Assembly: GCA_950295325.1 (NCBI GenBank)
Contig: OX485809.1
Span: 18,056,144 to 18,120,143, forward strand
Direction of reading: 5' to 3'
Source: Polytrichum commune
Taxonomy: Eukaryota > Streptophyta > Polytrichopsida > Polytrichales > Polytrichaceae
DNA: 64,000 bases
Part shown: one piece after another, positions 1 to 11,571 of the stretch
How positions within the stretch are numbered: position 1 is the first letter of the stretch
Layout of the letters: each line of letters opens with the position of its first letter
The notes under the pieces: generated by a model
The model's database searches: none
Seen by the model: only the letters and a program-made list of their open reading frames with translations
Told to the model about the DNA's origin: nothing
Translations under genes and position numbers: made by a program

Positions 1-650
1 TATACTTGACCGTGCTTGCATCCCATGTGCAAACACTAGAAAAAAAGCAACAACTTCATGATTAAATTCCTATTCTCTCATTTAAATCCAAGGTGATGTA
101 CTTCGCTCACAATAAAGGATTCAAAAGGATACAAAATAGGTAGTTATTAAGAGCTAGAAAAGAGTATACATGGTTATGAAAAAGGTCCATTCAAGATAAA
201 GTAAATCATACTTGATCCTTGTCATGCTTGATTGAGCAGTGGTCAAGAAGTGCATGAAATAAACAAAATGTGATGTAAGTTACAACAATAACATTTTGGA
301 AAATAGGTGTAAAGTGGCTTGAAAGTACTTCAAAAGAAGATATTAAAAAATTGAAACACAATTGTGTCCTCGATAATATCATAGACCTATTATTAACAAG
401 AATCAACATCACTTACATTATGAAAAGTATATCCAATTTTCCAAATTATGGAAGCATAGTAACTGCTTTTCAAATGTATTTTCCATGTATTATATGTATT
501 TATCTTCCTTCAAAATTAGATCTATAATTGAGGGCCACCTTATGCTCTTCAGTTTGCTATCAAGAGCATGAAAGTGATGCAAATTGAAACATTACTTCAA
601 TGGACAATTAATGAATACACTTGATTGTCTATTGAAACTTCAAAGTACAC
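1..650. other. Gene-free AT-rich stretch
   Basis: No supported gene is visible. Open frames here are short, lack recognisable motifs, and lie in AT-rich sequence. I see no RNA gene or clear repeat in it. Confidence 0.5.
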
Positions 651-1235
651 TTAGGGCGGCTTTATATTAGGGGCCATTTGGCGGCCGGGCCATGTGGAGT
701 AGAGGCAACTTGGACTTGAAGTGGCCCTTACTTTACTCTAACTTTAGCTCTACTTTACAAAGTGGCCCGTTGAGTGGCCCTTGCAATATAAAGTCCATAG
801 GACCACTTGTAGGGTCCAAATTGGAAATTCCGCTTTAAAGTGGGCCTTCCAAATGGCCCTAGGGACTTTATATTGTAAGGGCCACTCAACGGGCCACTTT
901 GTCTTAAATGAATTATGCCCCTTCTTGAACTAAAGTCATAAAGTCATAAAGTCATAAATGACTATATGACGGAAGATGGGTGAAGTGGCCCGTAGATGCG
1001 AAGTGGCTCTCCATAAACCCTCGACCCATTTTTTTGCCGGCGGGCCACTTTTTTCCCTCCAAAATGCCGCCATGTCACCCGCCATGCAAGCTTTAGGAGA
1101 AGTGGGCCGACTCTCAATATAAAGCCCTCGGGGCCATATTAGGGGCCATTTGGACAATCTAAGCACTCTCATTGGTTGATGCCTAGGGTTTTGAAACGGC
1201 CCCTAGAAATGGCCCCTAATATAAAGCGGCACTTA
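651..1235. mobile_element. Foldback MITE with terminal inverted repeats
   Basis: The left end (651-680) and right end (1211-1235, reversed) share the block CTTTATATTAGGGGCCATTT, giving terminal inverted repeats of about 30 bp with a few mismatches. Inside, 756-796 and 861-902 form a second stem of about 40 bp with one internal mismatch and a loop of about 64 bases. The phrase GGGGCCATTTGG recurs near 670 and 1141. No coding capacity is seen. CACTTAG lies near both ends, but its offset differs by two bases, so I do not call a target duplication or a superfamily. Confidence 0.7.
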
Positions 1236-1455
1236 GTGATATCCCTCTAAAAAGTTCAATTCTTTTTTGAAAGGGTGGCGGGACCATTCTTTGTTCCACT
1301 TTAGCTTGCTTGGACCCAAAACTTGCATGTGAAAAACACATCTTAGTGATTGGATATCAATGATCACGTTGATTTATCATCAATATGTCATGAAAATTTT
1401 GAAAATTCTTGTAGAGCTCCAAATTAGGAAATTGAAAAATTACGTCTAGTAAGTC

Positions 1456-1560
1456 CATAACGTTATTCAGATCCTTAACATTCTTCCGTCTGAATGTGGG
1501 GATTATCATGGAATATTGCCAGTCCCACAAAACACTATTATGAATCTGAATAATGTTATG
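1456..1560. repeat. Short inverted-repeat element (105 bp)
   Basis: CATAACGTTATTCAGATCC at 1456-1474 is matched in reverse complement at 1542-1560 with two mismatches. This is the shape of a very small MITE. No target duplication was found. Confidence 0.5.
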
Positions 1561-1561
1561 T

Positions 1562-3390
1562 CTTTAAGAGAGAGAAGCGAAGAAATTGTTTGAACCAAAT
1601 GATGGAAGGAAAAACCACCTAGAAATGGATAAATGAAATGTAAGGCAAGCTCCATGACAATGATGAAACGCGTTCATGGGAGTTTTTGTCCTATGAGTAT
1701 CCACAAAGTGATTGTTGTATACAAAAAAAAACCAAGAAATGCAATAGGAGGGCATGATGCTCTCAAAACCACATGACGAAAAAGAATCACATATACGAAC
1801 TAAGAATACGTAAGGAGATACAAGCTTTGTGACTCAAAATTGTCCGTCCTTGCGAAACCTCAAGAAATGGAATGGGATGGATGACTTGGGAGGACACACT
1901 ATCTTCAATGGCTTCATGAGACACATGCATTCTTTAGTTGTGAAGATACAAAGGAAATTCATCGACTTAGCACAAGCAACTCACAAGTTGGAAGTGTCTA
2001 TGGTACTCAATGTTATTGACTGCCACCCAAAATCTTGCATATGCCACCTGTCATTGACTTTGTGTAGGATTGAGGGTGGCCTTAAGGATTGACTTAACTA
2101 TTGACTTTTTTTCACACCTTGAAGTTTGATCCTTGTGTAAAGATTTATTCTATAACATGATGAATCCGGAAAAAATAAGTGTTGGCAAGCTAAACGTAGC
2201 ATTACTTTAAGTTTGGTGGGTCATGGGATCATGTGATTATATGCTGAGAATCTGCAACTTTTTACTTGCAAAATGCTATAATTTTTGGTTGCACTCGCAA
2301 TCGGGCATGAAAGTCTCAAAAGTTGTTGAGTATAGTAATGTTATGAAGTCAAATGTGTGGGCAATACGCTTAGATTAAAATAAGCCTTACATTAAAGAAA
2401 TTGTAAGGAGATTTTTATATTGAAGGGTTGGCATCTAAATAGTCTACGCATCGTCTTCTTTGTTTGAGGGTCCTGGGCTCCTCCATTTGGCGATCCAAAT
2501 TTAATTTGGCAAATGTGGATCTTGAGGGAGACGCCTGGGGGTGGAGTCTTTATTGGAAACCTAAATGACGTGCGTGGGTCACTATGAAATTAAACCCCTT
2601 ATTGACGAGAAGGCTATCAAAAAAACAAACATATGTATACATACTGATGGCATCCTAAAAAGTGGACTTAATGTATTTCTACTAAGGTTCTCAATTTAAT
2701 GTGATATGTGCCACCACTACATATACAAACTATACATCATGAATTGAATAGTCCTTTATTATATAAAAAATCCACTTTCACTTTCCAATGAGAAAGTCAT
2801 CCAATGTTTGTCATTCATAGCATGTAACTCAGAGCTTGTATCAAACAAACAAAGATAAGAGCAAAATAATTTAGCCACAACCTAGTGTGCAAAACTAAAG
2901 GAAGCCCGTGAGAGCTCCTCTAGTCATGCAAATCTTGACAAGAAGACACGTGGTAGTCATTGAGGACTATGACCATATGAAAACAATGCATGAAAATGTG
3001 AAATGGATGAAACTAACACATCTATTGTCAACTTTTTCTCTAAACCTTGGGGGCCCCTTCTATACATCTACCTTTATTTCATAAAACTTCATAGCCTTTT
3101 AAGATGTACATACTAGAGAAAACAATACCTCTCCCTTACGTAGGTGTGTTGAAGCTTTTGCTTCCACTTTCAATAAACCAGCTTATACCCTTGTTCATAA
3201 CATTCTCAATCTCACAGACCCTGAAGAGCATGTGCCCCTACAGGGAGTGCTAACATGTGAGCAATGTGCAATAAGATATAAGTCTTTATGGGAGTGTCAA
3301 GCACCTTCTAAAGATACAATGATAGTTTGTAGTTGTCGTGTGGTGGTGCATTTTGCTTTAAATCTTTCCTCAAGTGGCTTAAGGATTTGG
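1562..3390. other. Gene-free stretch
   Basis: An 87-codon open frame at 1829-2092 (+) has no motif that I recognise and no flanking exon signals. The rest shows no gene, RNA or clear repeat. I treat the interval as intergenic. Confidence 0.45.
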
Positions 3391-3469
3391 AAAGTCTCAT
3401 TGTATGTGGTCATAGCTTTTGTGAGGGTGTTGATGAAAAGTTTGTAGATTGTTTTTGCAAGGGAGACTT

Positions 3470-4262
3470 GATGTAGGGATGGGAGTGTGGAGGTTTTTTT
3501 GTGTAAAAAACCAATTCACTATGTTTCCACTGGGTGTGGATTCCTTGGTGTTTGTAAAATAATGTGAAGAGTGTGAAAATAGTGTTTTTATGATCCAGGT
3601 GAAGGCTTTAGATGGCTTCATTTGGGATGTTGGCTTGGCCAAGGGCTTTGGAGGAGGGTATGTCATGTACGCATTGGACAAAAAAGATTCTCCATTGAAC
3701 ATGGAGATGAGAAGGGTAAAAGGATCTCCACGCCTTTCGAAGCATAGTTAGTCAAATGATGCCATGGAATTTTATTAATATTTGCTCGAACATGATTTTA
3801 GGTGGTGGGAGTGAGAGCAAGCAGTGGTGGTTGAAGAGAAGCATTCTAATCCAAAGCAGGTAGATCCCTTCATTGATTTGGGAGGGTGTTGTTAGAAAGT
3901 GTTTGTTGGCGTTTGTATGGTGTGTAGAAGTTTTGAGGGGATGGAGGAAGACATGGTTTTATGTATTCTTTTTAGGTGTTGTATTGGTGTGAAATTGCAT
4001 TTTTCAATGAAAATTTAATAAATTTTGAGGTGTTGGTCACTAAGACTTTTCTAGCATTGCCTTTGGCTTTGCTTCTAAGATTACTTATTTCTTTTATCCA
4101 TGTTTGGTTGATATGGGTGGGGGGGGGGGGGAAGGGGAGGTCTAGGTATTGTTGAAGGGTGGATGTGATGATAGGGTTGCTATTTGTGTGAAATATATGG
4201 ATTATGTTATAGATAGTATGGCATATTGTAAGGTGTTTTTTCATTGTTTTTGGGTGCTTCAA
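3470..4262 (-). pseudogene. LINE reverse-transcriptase N-terminal remnant
   Basis: On the minus strand near 3700-3480, one frame gives SSKALGQANIPNEAI, a stop, then a segment with WKHSELVFYTKKPP and YIKSPL. This follows the early reverse-transcriptase pattern of LINEs: a KA-G-D-IP-E block, then W..S..V...KK, then a Y.PI.L-like block. The catalytic FADD-type block is not visible, so the palm is missing or too decayed to see. A 96-codon open piece at 3972-4262 supplies the linker upstream of it. The sequence needs at least one frameshift to be read through. Confidence 0.6.
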
Positions 4263-4409
4263 GGAAAAACATGTATGGTGGCTTGGAGTGATAGATAGGG
4301 GGGTGGGGGAAGGTTGGGAGCATTTTTTATATAGCCTTATGTAGCTCTGTCCAAAGGTTATCCCATGTGTGTCTGCTTATTGTGGGGGATGAGTGTTAGA
4401 TGACGTTGT

Positions 4410-5630
4410 TTATAACTTTGAATGTCTCCATGGTTCTATCTCGGAATAAATCTTGCGCTTCTTGAAGGAGATTGTTTGGGATAGGGGAGAGAGAAGTCTT
4501 GGTTCTATGGAGATGAAGGAGGGAGGGCATGTTGGTGACATGGGTATTGTGTGTGTTGGGAGTGAGACATGTATGGGGAGGTGATCAAAATGGAAGATAT
4601 GAAATGTGTCCATGTATCCAATGGGTAGGTTTGCAGCAAGGATGGTGTCCAAAGGTAGAAGCCATCAATGAGACTTTGTGAATAGTAGTTTACACCTCTA
4701 TGTCATGAGTAGTTAAGGTTGGTTGGTATTAGGGGTGTAAGAGTGGGAGTGTGTGAAGTCATTCCAGTCCATGTTTTCTTTTGTAAGGAAGGATCCATTT
4801 GTTTGTCGACTAATTAATGTGAGGTTTCTATTTTAGTCATTTTCCAAGACTATACATTCATGCTTGAGTTGGAATTTTAATATATGGGATGAAATTGTGT
4901 GTAGTATGTTTGGGATGAGGGGAGTGTTTTTTGGATGTGATGGCATGTAAGATGTACAATGTTTAGTATGGAATAGAGAGATGGGGATAGTGATTGGGAT
5001 GGTTTGTAGGTAAGCTTTAAGGTATTGAGACATGGATAATAAAATCTAAGATTTATTAAACATAATGTAGCCTATAGCTCAGGAAGACGGGTAGAAGCCG
5101 GCTGGTTGGAACAAATTTCCTGCCGTAAATCACTAGCAGCACCAAGTCATGCACAACACACTAAACGCTCAACGGGAATCGAACCCGGACCATCTAGAGT
5201 GTAATACAAATACCCTTCCTCAACCAACCAAGGAAACATGACTTGGTGACCATCAACACAAAAAGACCCCTACTTATACTACACCACAATTATCTAATAC
5301 TCACTAATCAAACACCAAGGGCTACTCTTATATGTTTACTGGCTACTAAAGTGTCTATTCTCGAAAGAGGAGAGTAGTCTTGTACCAATGTTCCCCTGCC
5401 CGGTGGGCACTGGCTCATTGACAAGACGAACAGACACTCTATTCACGCCGGCCTCGAAAGAGGACCGGAGTTTCTATCTATCTATCTATCTATCTATTGA
5501 GACATGGCGAGTGGTGGTGAGGAGTGGAGGGTGTGGTGAATGACAATAGTTAATCTTCCTCAAACATGAGTGAAGGAGGTGTGGCATTTTCTTGGATATT
5601 GATTATGTGGAAGTGGATGTAAGGCATATG
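4410..5630 (-). pseudogene. LINE AP-endonuclease domain remnant
   Basis: Open pieces at 5508-5630, 4833-5035 and 4410-4652 read as successive parts of an APE-type LINE endonuclease. Visible landmarks are CIVLEND followed by a stop and NRN, where functional enzymes have a GDFN motif, and FHFDHLPI near the end, where the family has the SDHxPI motif carrying the last catalytic Asp-His pair. The domain normally nicks target DNA to prime reverse transcription. The GDFN motif is degraded, stops occur, and a SINE splits it, so this copy cannot be active. The assignment rests on motif order and spacing, not on a database search. Confidence 0.6.
5036..5494 (+). mobile_element. SINE with tRNA-like head and LINE-type 3' tail, inserted in a LINE
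   Basis: A perfect 13-bp duplication, TATTGAGACATGG, flanks the insert at 5023-5035 and 5495-5507. The head holds an A-box-like TAGCTCAGGAAGACGGGTAG near 5074. A B-box-like GGTTCGATTCCCG lies in reverse orientation near 5172-5184, inside a small stem whose arms are CACCAAGTCATG (near 5150) and its complement (near 5236). The last ~150 bases (5340-5494) match the 3' ends of the SINE at 50.7 kb and the LINE at 16.2-18.1 kb, including CGAACAGACACT and ATTCACGCCGGCC. The tail ends in a TCTA microsatellite. The element is non-coding. The head may itself be composite. Confidence 0.75.
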
Positions 5631-5640
5631 CAATGCACCC

Positions 5641-8150
5641 GCTAGCGGCTCCCATCAACCACGCTTGGTGGGCGTGGCAATTTCGGCGCACCTCAACGGG
5701 CTCGGGAAGACTGATGTTAATGTCCCGCGTCTCACCAAGTACCTCCCGGTCTCAGCAAGTTTTGTCCCTTTGTTGTGAGCTTTGTTCCTCCCGCTAGACA
5801 AAATCAATGCCATGATGGTAGTCTCAATTGCGTTTTTGCTAAATTTGCAGCTCCAACTGCAATAAATAAATGTATATTTTTTGGGTTCTTTCTTGATTTC
5901 ACACCTACAGGTTCACCTACATGGTGACGTTGGTCTCATTTTTTGCTCTTTGTTTTGCGTCTTCATAATGGCTTGATTTTTTTGCTTTTGGTTTCATGTC
6001 TTTATGCTAGCTTTTTTTTCCATCTTCGTTTCCTGTTGTGATGTTGGTTTTTTTTCCCATCTTCATTAAAATCAAAGTCACATTAGTGCAATATGATTAA
6101 TGTTAGTAGTGCCTTAGCAAGGCATTAGTCACATTAGTCACAATGCACTAAATCATCCATAACTATAGAATGAGTATTGGGACTACATGGCAGGTGCCGC
6201 GTTGAGGCACGTGCTCAACACTTTCCCATGTCACTGGCATGCCCTACCCCAAGGGCCCGTCAAATGACCTTTGACATGCATATCTAACGGGTGCCCATTA
6301 GCGATGCTCTAACGGGTTTATTTCATTCTTTGGTTGATCAAGTTTTTTATTGTAAAAATTAAAAATAAAGAAGAAGTTATGATGATTTTAGGCATGGAAA
6401 TTAACTTAGGTAGATGGGAGCCTAAGCAATGGATATGAGAATATTATGGATACGTTGTTTAGAGAGGGTTAAACTAAAATTAATGTACGTCACAAGAAAA
6501 TTAAGAAATAATAAATAAATGATTTGGTTCAAGGACAATGACATGATATTCAAATACTAACTCTAATGGGATTCTAGGTGACAAGATGCCAAGACAATCG
6601 AACGGGTGCAGGCAAGTTGACTTCATAAGTTGTTGATTGGCTCTAACTTTTAAGTTTGTAGAACTTGCCTCGACAATGTAGGATTTCACATGACGAATGG
6701 CTTTTGACACAATAAAATCAACAATGGATGAAAAATTATCGTATGAAAGACGATGAAACGAAGTCTTTGGAATAAATATCCAAAATAAACGAACGGTAAA
6801 GAATGCTACACCGAGTCAACCAAATGGACGATGAGGCACAAGTCAAGGAAAAGGCTCATCCTTACTGCTTGAAGTGACCGTTTTAAAACGAGGACCCAAC
6901 TTCGCATTTAATGATCTTTTATTTATGATTTCTACCTCTGGAAAGCTCAAACCTTCCAAATATCGACATCATCTCACCTTCGGCCAATCATTATTCTTGA
7001 GCGAAATGTTTAATTATCTTTATTAAAGTATAGTAGTATTCAGTATAAGCCTATCTAATATTTCTAGATATAGTTGGTAGGAAGACTTGATATAATAACA
7101 TAAAACATTGAAAGACGGTGTTGTAATTTTTACATCTTAAATAAATGTTTATTTGGAATTGTTAATTTTGCCTCTTAAAAGTGATTTATCATAGTAACTA
7201 TTTTATTTAGTTATGAAATGATAATTAGTTTTATAAGACATTTGAATGAAGGAAGATCTGAAGTTAGTAGAATAATGATAAATAATTTTGAATTATTGAG
7301 TTGTTTGAAGCCTCATGGTCGGTAAAGACAAGCTTTAGAGGCTAAGTACAACTTGTTACAATGTTGATTTCTTAAAAAACTTATGTCAATGAAGAGGTCT
7401 TCAATAATTTTTCTTTAATCTAGCTTTTCTTGTCGAGAAGCAGTCTATGGGCGATGAAAGCAACTTCTGGCTTCTTGTGAGGCCACGTTGCCTGTGCTTT
7501 CTGGACCGTCGGATTTGACCGATGTAACCCTCCTCCCCTGATCTCCTCCGTTCCTGCCACCACTCATCCACTGCGTGTGCAGACAGACAGACACTCACTC
7601 TCTTCACCTCCCGGATTACGATTTTTTGCCGATTCTCTTCGCCAGAGGCCAATTTACAAGATAGGTTCATTTATCACCGATGTATGATGGCATTCATGCT
7701 TGCATGATGAAGGTAGGTAAGTAGTTTCTGAACTCAGCTGATCTTTGTCACCGTTTGGTTGTTCTCACTTTTGCAAAAGATCATGCACAATATCCCTTCC
7801 ATTAGAGTTATCCTCTCTAACTCAACTTCACTTTTGGCCGGGAATTGGATGTTTTTTGAACAAGATTTTGAATACGAAGAACATTCTATATCGATTCATT
7901 TAGGGTCAAATGCTAAAATGAGTTTGGTCCTTAATGAACCGAAATAGGTTGCTCTTTGCTGAAATCCAAACACCACGTCCGAGCATGCTGCACCATCATC
8001 ACAACTGAAAGGAGAAACAAATTATTGATATTGTATGCAAAACAACCAATGTAAAGAAGTCACAGAGGACCAACTCCCAAAGGATTTGAATCGATAATTC
8101 TTTTGTTGATCCCAACACTTCAACGATGAAGAGATTTGACATAGAATTAT
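5641..8150. other. Gene-free stretch with two GC-rich patches
   Basis: GC-rich patches at 5630-5780 and 6185-6320 stand out from the AT-rich surroundings and carry MITE-like phrases such as ACGGGTGCCCATTAGCGATG. I could not pair them into convincing terminal repeats. Open frames at 6501-6710, 7401-7670 and 7759-7947 have no recognised motif. Confidence 0.4.
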
Positions 8151-9690
8151 ATGTACATGTGGCAGTGCGGCTCCAGTTTCGGAGGTACTCGGCTGGCTAA
8201 TCTTCCATGGCACAGCACCCAACATCTTCATAAGAGCAAAGGAGGCAAACTCAGTAGTCAAATTTTAGTTCGAGCAAAGAAGGAGGTCATCAACGCAACG
8301 AAGATTAACCATCTGGGGGAACATTTTCTGGATAACCTCAGCAACTACATCTTTCACCAAATCAAGAGACCGTTTGCAAACTACATACCGGACAACTGGG
8401 ATCCCCTTGATTTCCTACCGGTGAACATCCAGTCGAATCTCCAGAAAAGTGCAGCAATTGTGAGCCCACACATTCATTCATTCGTTCCTTCATTTGTGCT
8501 CTTCTTCTTCTTCTTCTTCTTCTTCTTCTCATCATTCAACTTACTCAACACAAATTAGATTTAGGTTTAGGTTTGATGAGATGGTGGAATTTTTTTGCAC
8601 ATCACCAGGCAACCTTGGTAGTTCGTGAAGCACTTTTGTTTGGAGCATTCTACCTCGCATATAAGGAAGTCAACACTTTCTGCCGCTGGATTTACAGGTA
8701 TGAAGATCATGTCCATGCCTTGCCATTTTCAACTGCCCCTTCATATGAGGTGTAACAACAATGTGATGAAAATGTGATCTAAAGTTTGGCATGGTTGTCA
8801 AAATATAGGGTTTGATTCATTGCAAGAGTTCATGATGGACTAATTTTTTAATTTTATGACTTGAAATTGTGATGTAGGATATACACACACAAGCAAAGAG
8901 GAGAAGTAAAGGACATTGATGAAGCTGCCTATAAAGAGTCACCGTTTCGAGCTGCACAGGCGCCTATTCGGAGTCTCATCATGATCTGGGCCAGCACAAG
9001 GCTGTCAGTATCTTTCTTCGTTGACCTAATCCTGCTGTTTGTGACCTAGGGTTTAAGTAAATATGGACAAAAGACTTGTCCAAAAGTAATGAGTAATGCA
9101 TATGTGAGTATCGTTTGTCACGGTTGATACATGGACATTGAAACCCCAATCATACATACTTTGAAGAGCAATGTGGTCAAATCATCATTACTCTAGATGT
9201 GTATGTATCACAGGTAACACAGTGTGCATGCAACAAATCGGTGTTTGTAACATGAGTTGTAACTCGTCCACATGTAAAGGTTAGTTTGTAACATTTCTAT
9301 CCTAGGACCTACAAAATGAACCACATGTATTCATTTTCATTATGTCCTTTAATTGTGCATAAGTTTAGATTTACTGAATTCCTAGGTTGTTGTTCTTGTG
9401 GAGTTGGAAGGCAGAGAGAGAGAAAGAGAGAGAGAGGTGCATAACTAGGAAGCTTGAATAAGCTTGAATAAGATTTGTATGGGGGTTTGGGGTTTAGGGT
9501 TTAAGGTTCTGAATGTTGCGCTGAAACAGGTTGCAGGTTACAGCCGTGGTTTGGAAACTTCAAGCACTGGTTACGCCACTAGTAATTTACAAAATGCAAG
9601 CTGTGTCTGTTATCTGTACCACCACTTGGTTCTTGTTTCGTTGGAAGCAGGCGTATGCGGAAGAGCTCATTAAACAACAACCAAAAGATG
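8151..9690 (+). pseudogene. MscS-like (MSL) channel N-terminal fragment, spliced and broken
   Basis: Four exon-like pieces lie in order. The first is 8151-8458, ending before GTGAGC. The second is about 8609-8697, between CAG and GTATG. The third is about 8879-9006. The last is about 9530-9690, ending before GTAAA. Joined, they give a membrane-segment-rich protein with WIYRY, YKESPF.A..API and TTWFLFRWKQAYAEE. This resembles the region of plant MscS-like channels before the pore (YEKSFW.AL..P...LV and VWFLYRWK). Such proteins are mechanosensitive channels of plastid or mitochondrial membranes. The pore helix and MscS beta domain are absent, and the frame stops soon after 9800, so I call it a fragment. 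Family assignment is moderate only. Confidence 0.42.
8500..8529 (+). repeat. (CTT)n microsatellite
   Basis: About ten CTT units lie in a probable intron directly after the first exon-like piece of the MSL-like fragment. Confidence 0.9.
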
Positions 9691-9889
9691 AAGTAAAAAT
9701 CCTAACACTCAGAATTTCCTTGAGTAAAGTTGCATGTCAGTTAATCTCTTAAGGCATGGGAGTCTTATGTGGTTTCAATATATAATCTCAATTTGCAGGT
9801 GCAAGCTCTTCCCAAGTGATCAAATTGGCAATATTTGCCAGTTTCTAGTCTTTATGTATACCTTCCTTCTCTATATTACCTAAACAGTT

Positions 9890-11008
9890 CCACTACCATA
9901 GGCATCACGGAGAAATTAGACCCAGACAACTCGAGCAAAGAGGTTTTCGAAGCTGCGGCCAACAACATATTAGAAGAGTATGAGTCGAAGCAGTAGGAGG
10001 AAGAAATCTCAAGTGATTCAAAGAAGAAAATATCCACCAACGGAAAAAGCTCCACGGATGAGAAAAGCACGAAATCAAAGGAGCAAGAGATTTATTGGGA
10101 GAATGTGCCTACATTGCCTGACGAAACTGAGATTGCTCAAAGACATCCATTGGACCCCCACAAACCTAATTTCAGTGAGCTTCTGCCTGAGGCTCTTCGG
10201 CCATATCCATCCTTTGAGGGTTGGTTTATTAGATTGTGGGATCCCAAAATGGAATTTAGTGCTGCTGTGATCCTGGCTACGAATTATGCCACTGATGAGA
10301 GCCAGGTGACTCTACTCTTTGCTCCAGGTGACTCTACTGCAATTATGTCTTTGATAAACCCTACTCCTCTTCCTCCAGCGTTTAATGTTGAGGTTTAGTT
10401 CCTTTTTGGCGGTAACTCAGCATTTGGCTAATGATTCAACCAAGAATGATTCAACTCATAAATCAAGCTTTTAGGTCTTACAAATATCAAAGTATAGAAT
10501 TGAAAGATTGAAATTGCAACCCTATGTTTGGTAGGCATCGATTCAATGTTGCTGGTGTTTGATTTGAAATCAGTGTTGACATGTAGAATTAGAGGTTTGT
10601 GAGGAAGCTGAAAACCCGTATCTATCGAATGAGATGGCTTTTCCTAATTTTACGAAATGCGATTCTCACGCTTTGGATCTGCAGGATGCCAAGTTCAGTG
10701 AGAAGGAGAATGATCAAGAGTGGGGAGAGAACCGGGGCGAAGAGCCCGAAGGCTTTGAATGGGAGGCTAATGGCATAGGGAAAATCATTGTCACACCGCA
10801 CACCACTGATTTGGACTTCACTGTCGAAGGTTACACCTTCAAAGCCCATTTGACCAAAGAGGTCCTAAATTCTAATCTTGACCCTCAATTGGAGTGCAAC
10901 TCTATTCACTCAGAATTATTTTTCAAGTCTCGTTGGTCATACATCAATGAGCTTTGGGCGCAACTCATATTGAAAGATTTGATGATTGGTGGAATTTGCA
11001 AAATTTGA
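9890..11008 (+). pseudogene. Tocopherol-cyclase-like fragment
   Basis: Two open blocks lie at 9905-10398 and 10634-11008. The first has an acidic/Lys-Ser-rich linker with an in-frame TAG near 9994, then SFEGWFIRLWDPKMEFSAAV. This resembles the FEGWY(F/Y)(K/R)(L/V) opening of the tocopherol cyclase family. The second, after a CTGCAG acceptor near 10684, has GFEWEANGIGKIIV and LDFTVEGYTFKAHLT, of the kind expected in beta-rich lipocalin-like members of that family. The family's C-terminal signature is not seen, and the second frame runs into unrelated sequence. It could instead be an uncharacterised plant protein. The in-frame stop might be avoided by an unseen intron. Confidence 0.35.
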
Positions 11009-11571
11009 TATACGCTGCTTTCTTCAGTGTCGCCATAGCCAAGTTTGCAAGTTTGGTGAGCCAAGGTAAAAGTTTATTGAGCCCTTACCTGTGCCTAAGA
11101 TGGTGGAGCTTTGTCTTAAGGTCACCTTTGCCCACCAAACTTGCAAACTTAAGCTTAATTTTGAGAGTAGTCATTGATTTCGAGAGTTGTCCCTTCTGAA
11201 AGTTGTTTTGGTTTAATTTTCTAATGCTAGTGATAAGAAGAACATGTTGTAAGTAGTTATTGGACACCTTAAATCTCGCACATCAAGTGATTTGCCTTCC
11301 AGTGTTGTAAGCTTTTTGGATGTGATTTTCTTGTCTGTTGATCATTGCAGTTGTTATGGGATGCTCACAAATCTGAAAAGGGACCTTAAGCCAGAGGAGC
11401 AATCATTGAGCCCTTTTTTTGAAAGTGTTGCTCGTTGTAAATGACCAGAGTGAGCAACTTAATCAAGCAAAGACACTTATATTGTATCTTAGTCCTTAGT
11501 CAATTATTTCTCTATGGTCTTGAGTGGGCCGGACTGTGCTATTACCTCTGATAACCGCTGTCATATGTGCA

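Larger units (their letters stand above)
3400..5640 (-). mobile_element. Degenerate LINE (AP endonuclease + reverse transcriptase), interrupted by a SINE
   Basis: Read on the minus strand, this is a decayed non-LTR retrotransposon. Endonuclease-like sequence comes first (about 5630 down to 4410), and reverse-transcriptase-like sequence follows (about 4260 down to 3470). That order is typical of LINEs with an apurinic/apyrimidinic endonuclease. Several stops and frameshifts break the frame. A SINE occupies 5036-5494 within the endonuclease part, and the LINE frame resumes on both sides of it. The sense strand is rich in A and C, like the LINE at 16.2-18.1 kb and the fragment at 54.9-55.3 kb, so all three may be one family. 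The 3' end is not seen. The 5' limit near 5640 is approximate. Confidence 0.72.

Noticed and set aside
1829..2092. 87-codon open frame as a gene
   Set aside because: No motif, no splice or promoter context, and the length is within chance.
5165..5245. Functional tRNA gene on the minus strand
   Set aside because: The B box is good, but no cloverleaf with a proper acceptor stem could be formed, and it lies within a SINE.
5630..6320. MITE bounded by the two GC-rich patches
   Set aside because: The patches do not pair as clear inverted repeats and no target duplication was found.
9478..9510. Interstitial telomere repeat (TTTAGGG-like), also near 32995 and 37250
   Set aside because: Only one or two imperfect units occur at each site, within chance expectation for an AT-rich plant sequence.
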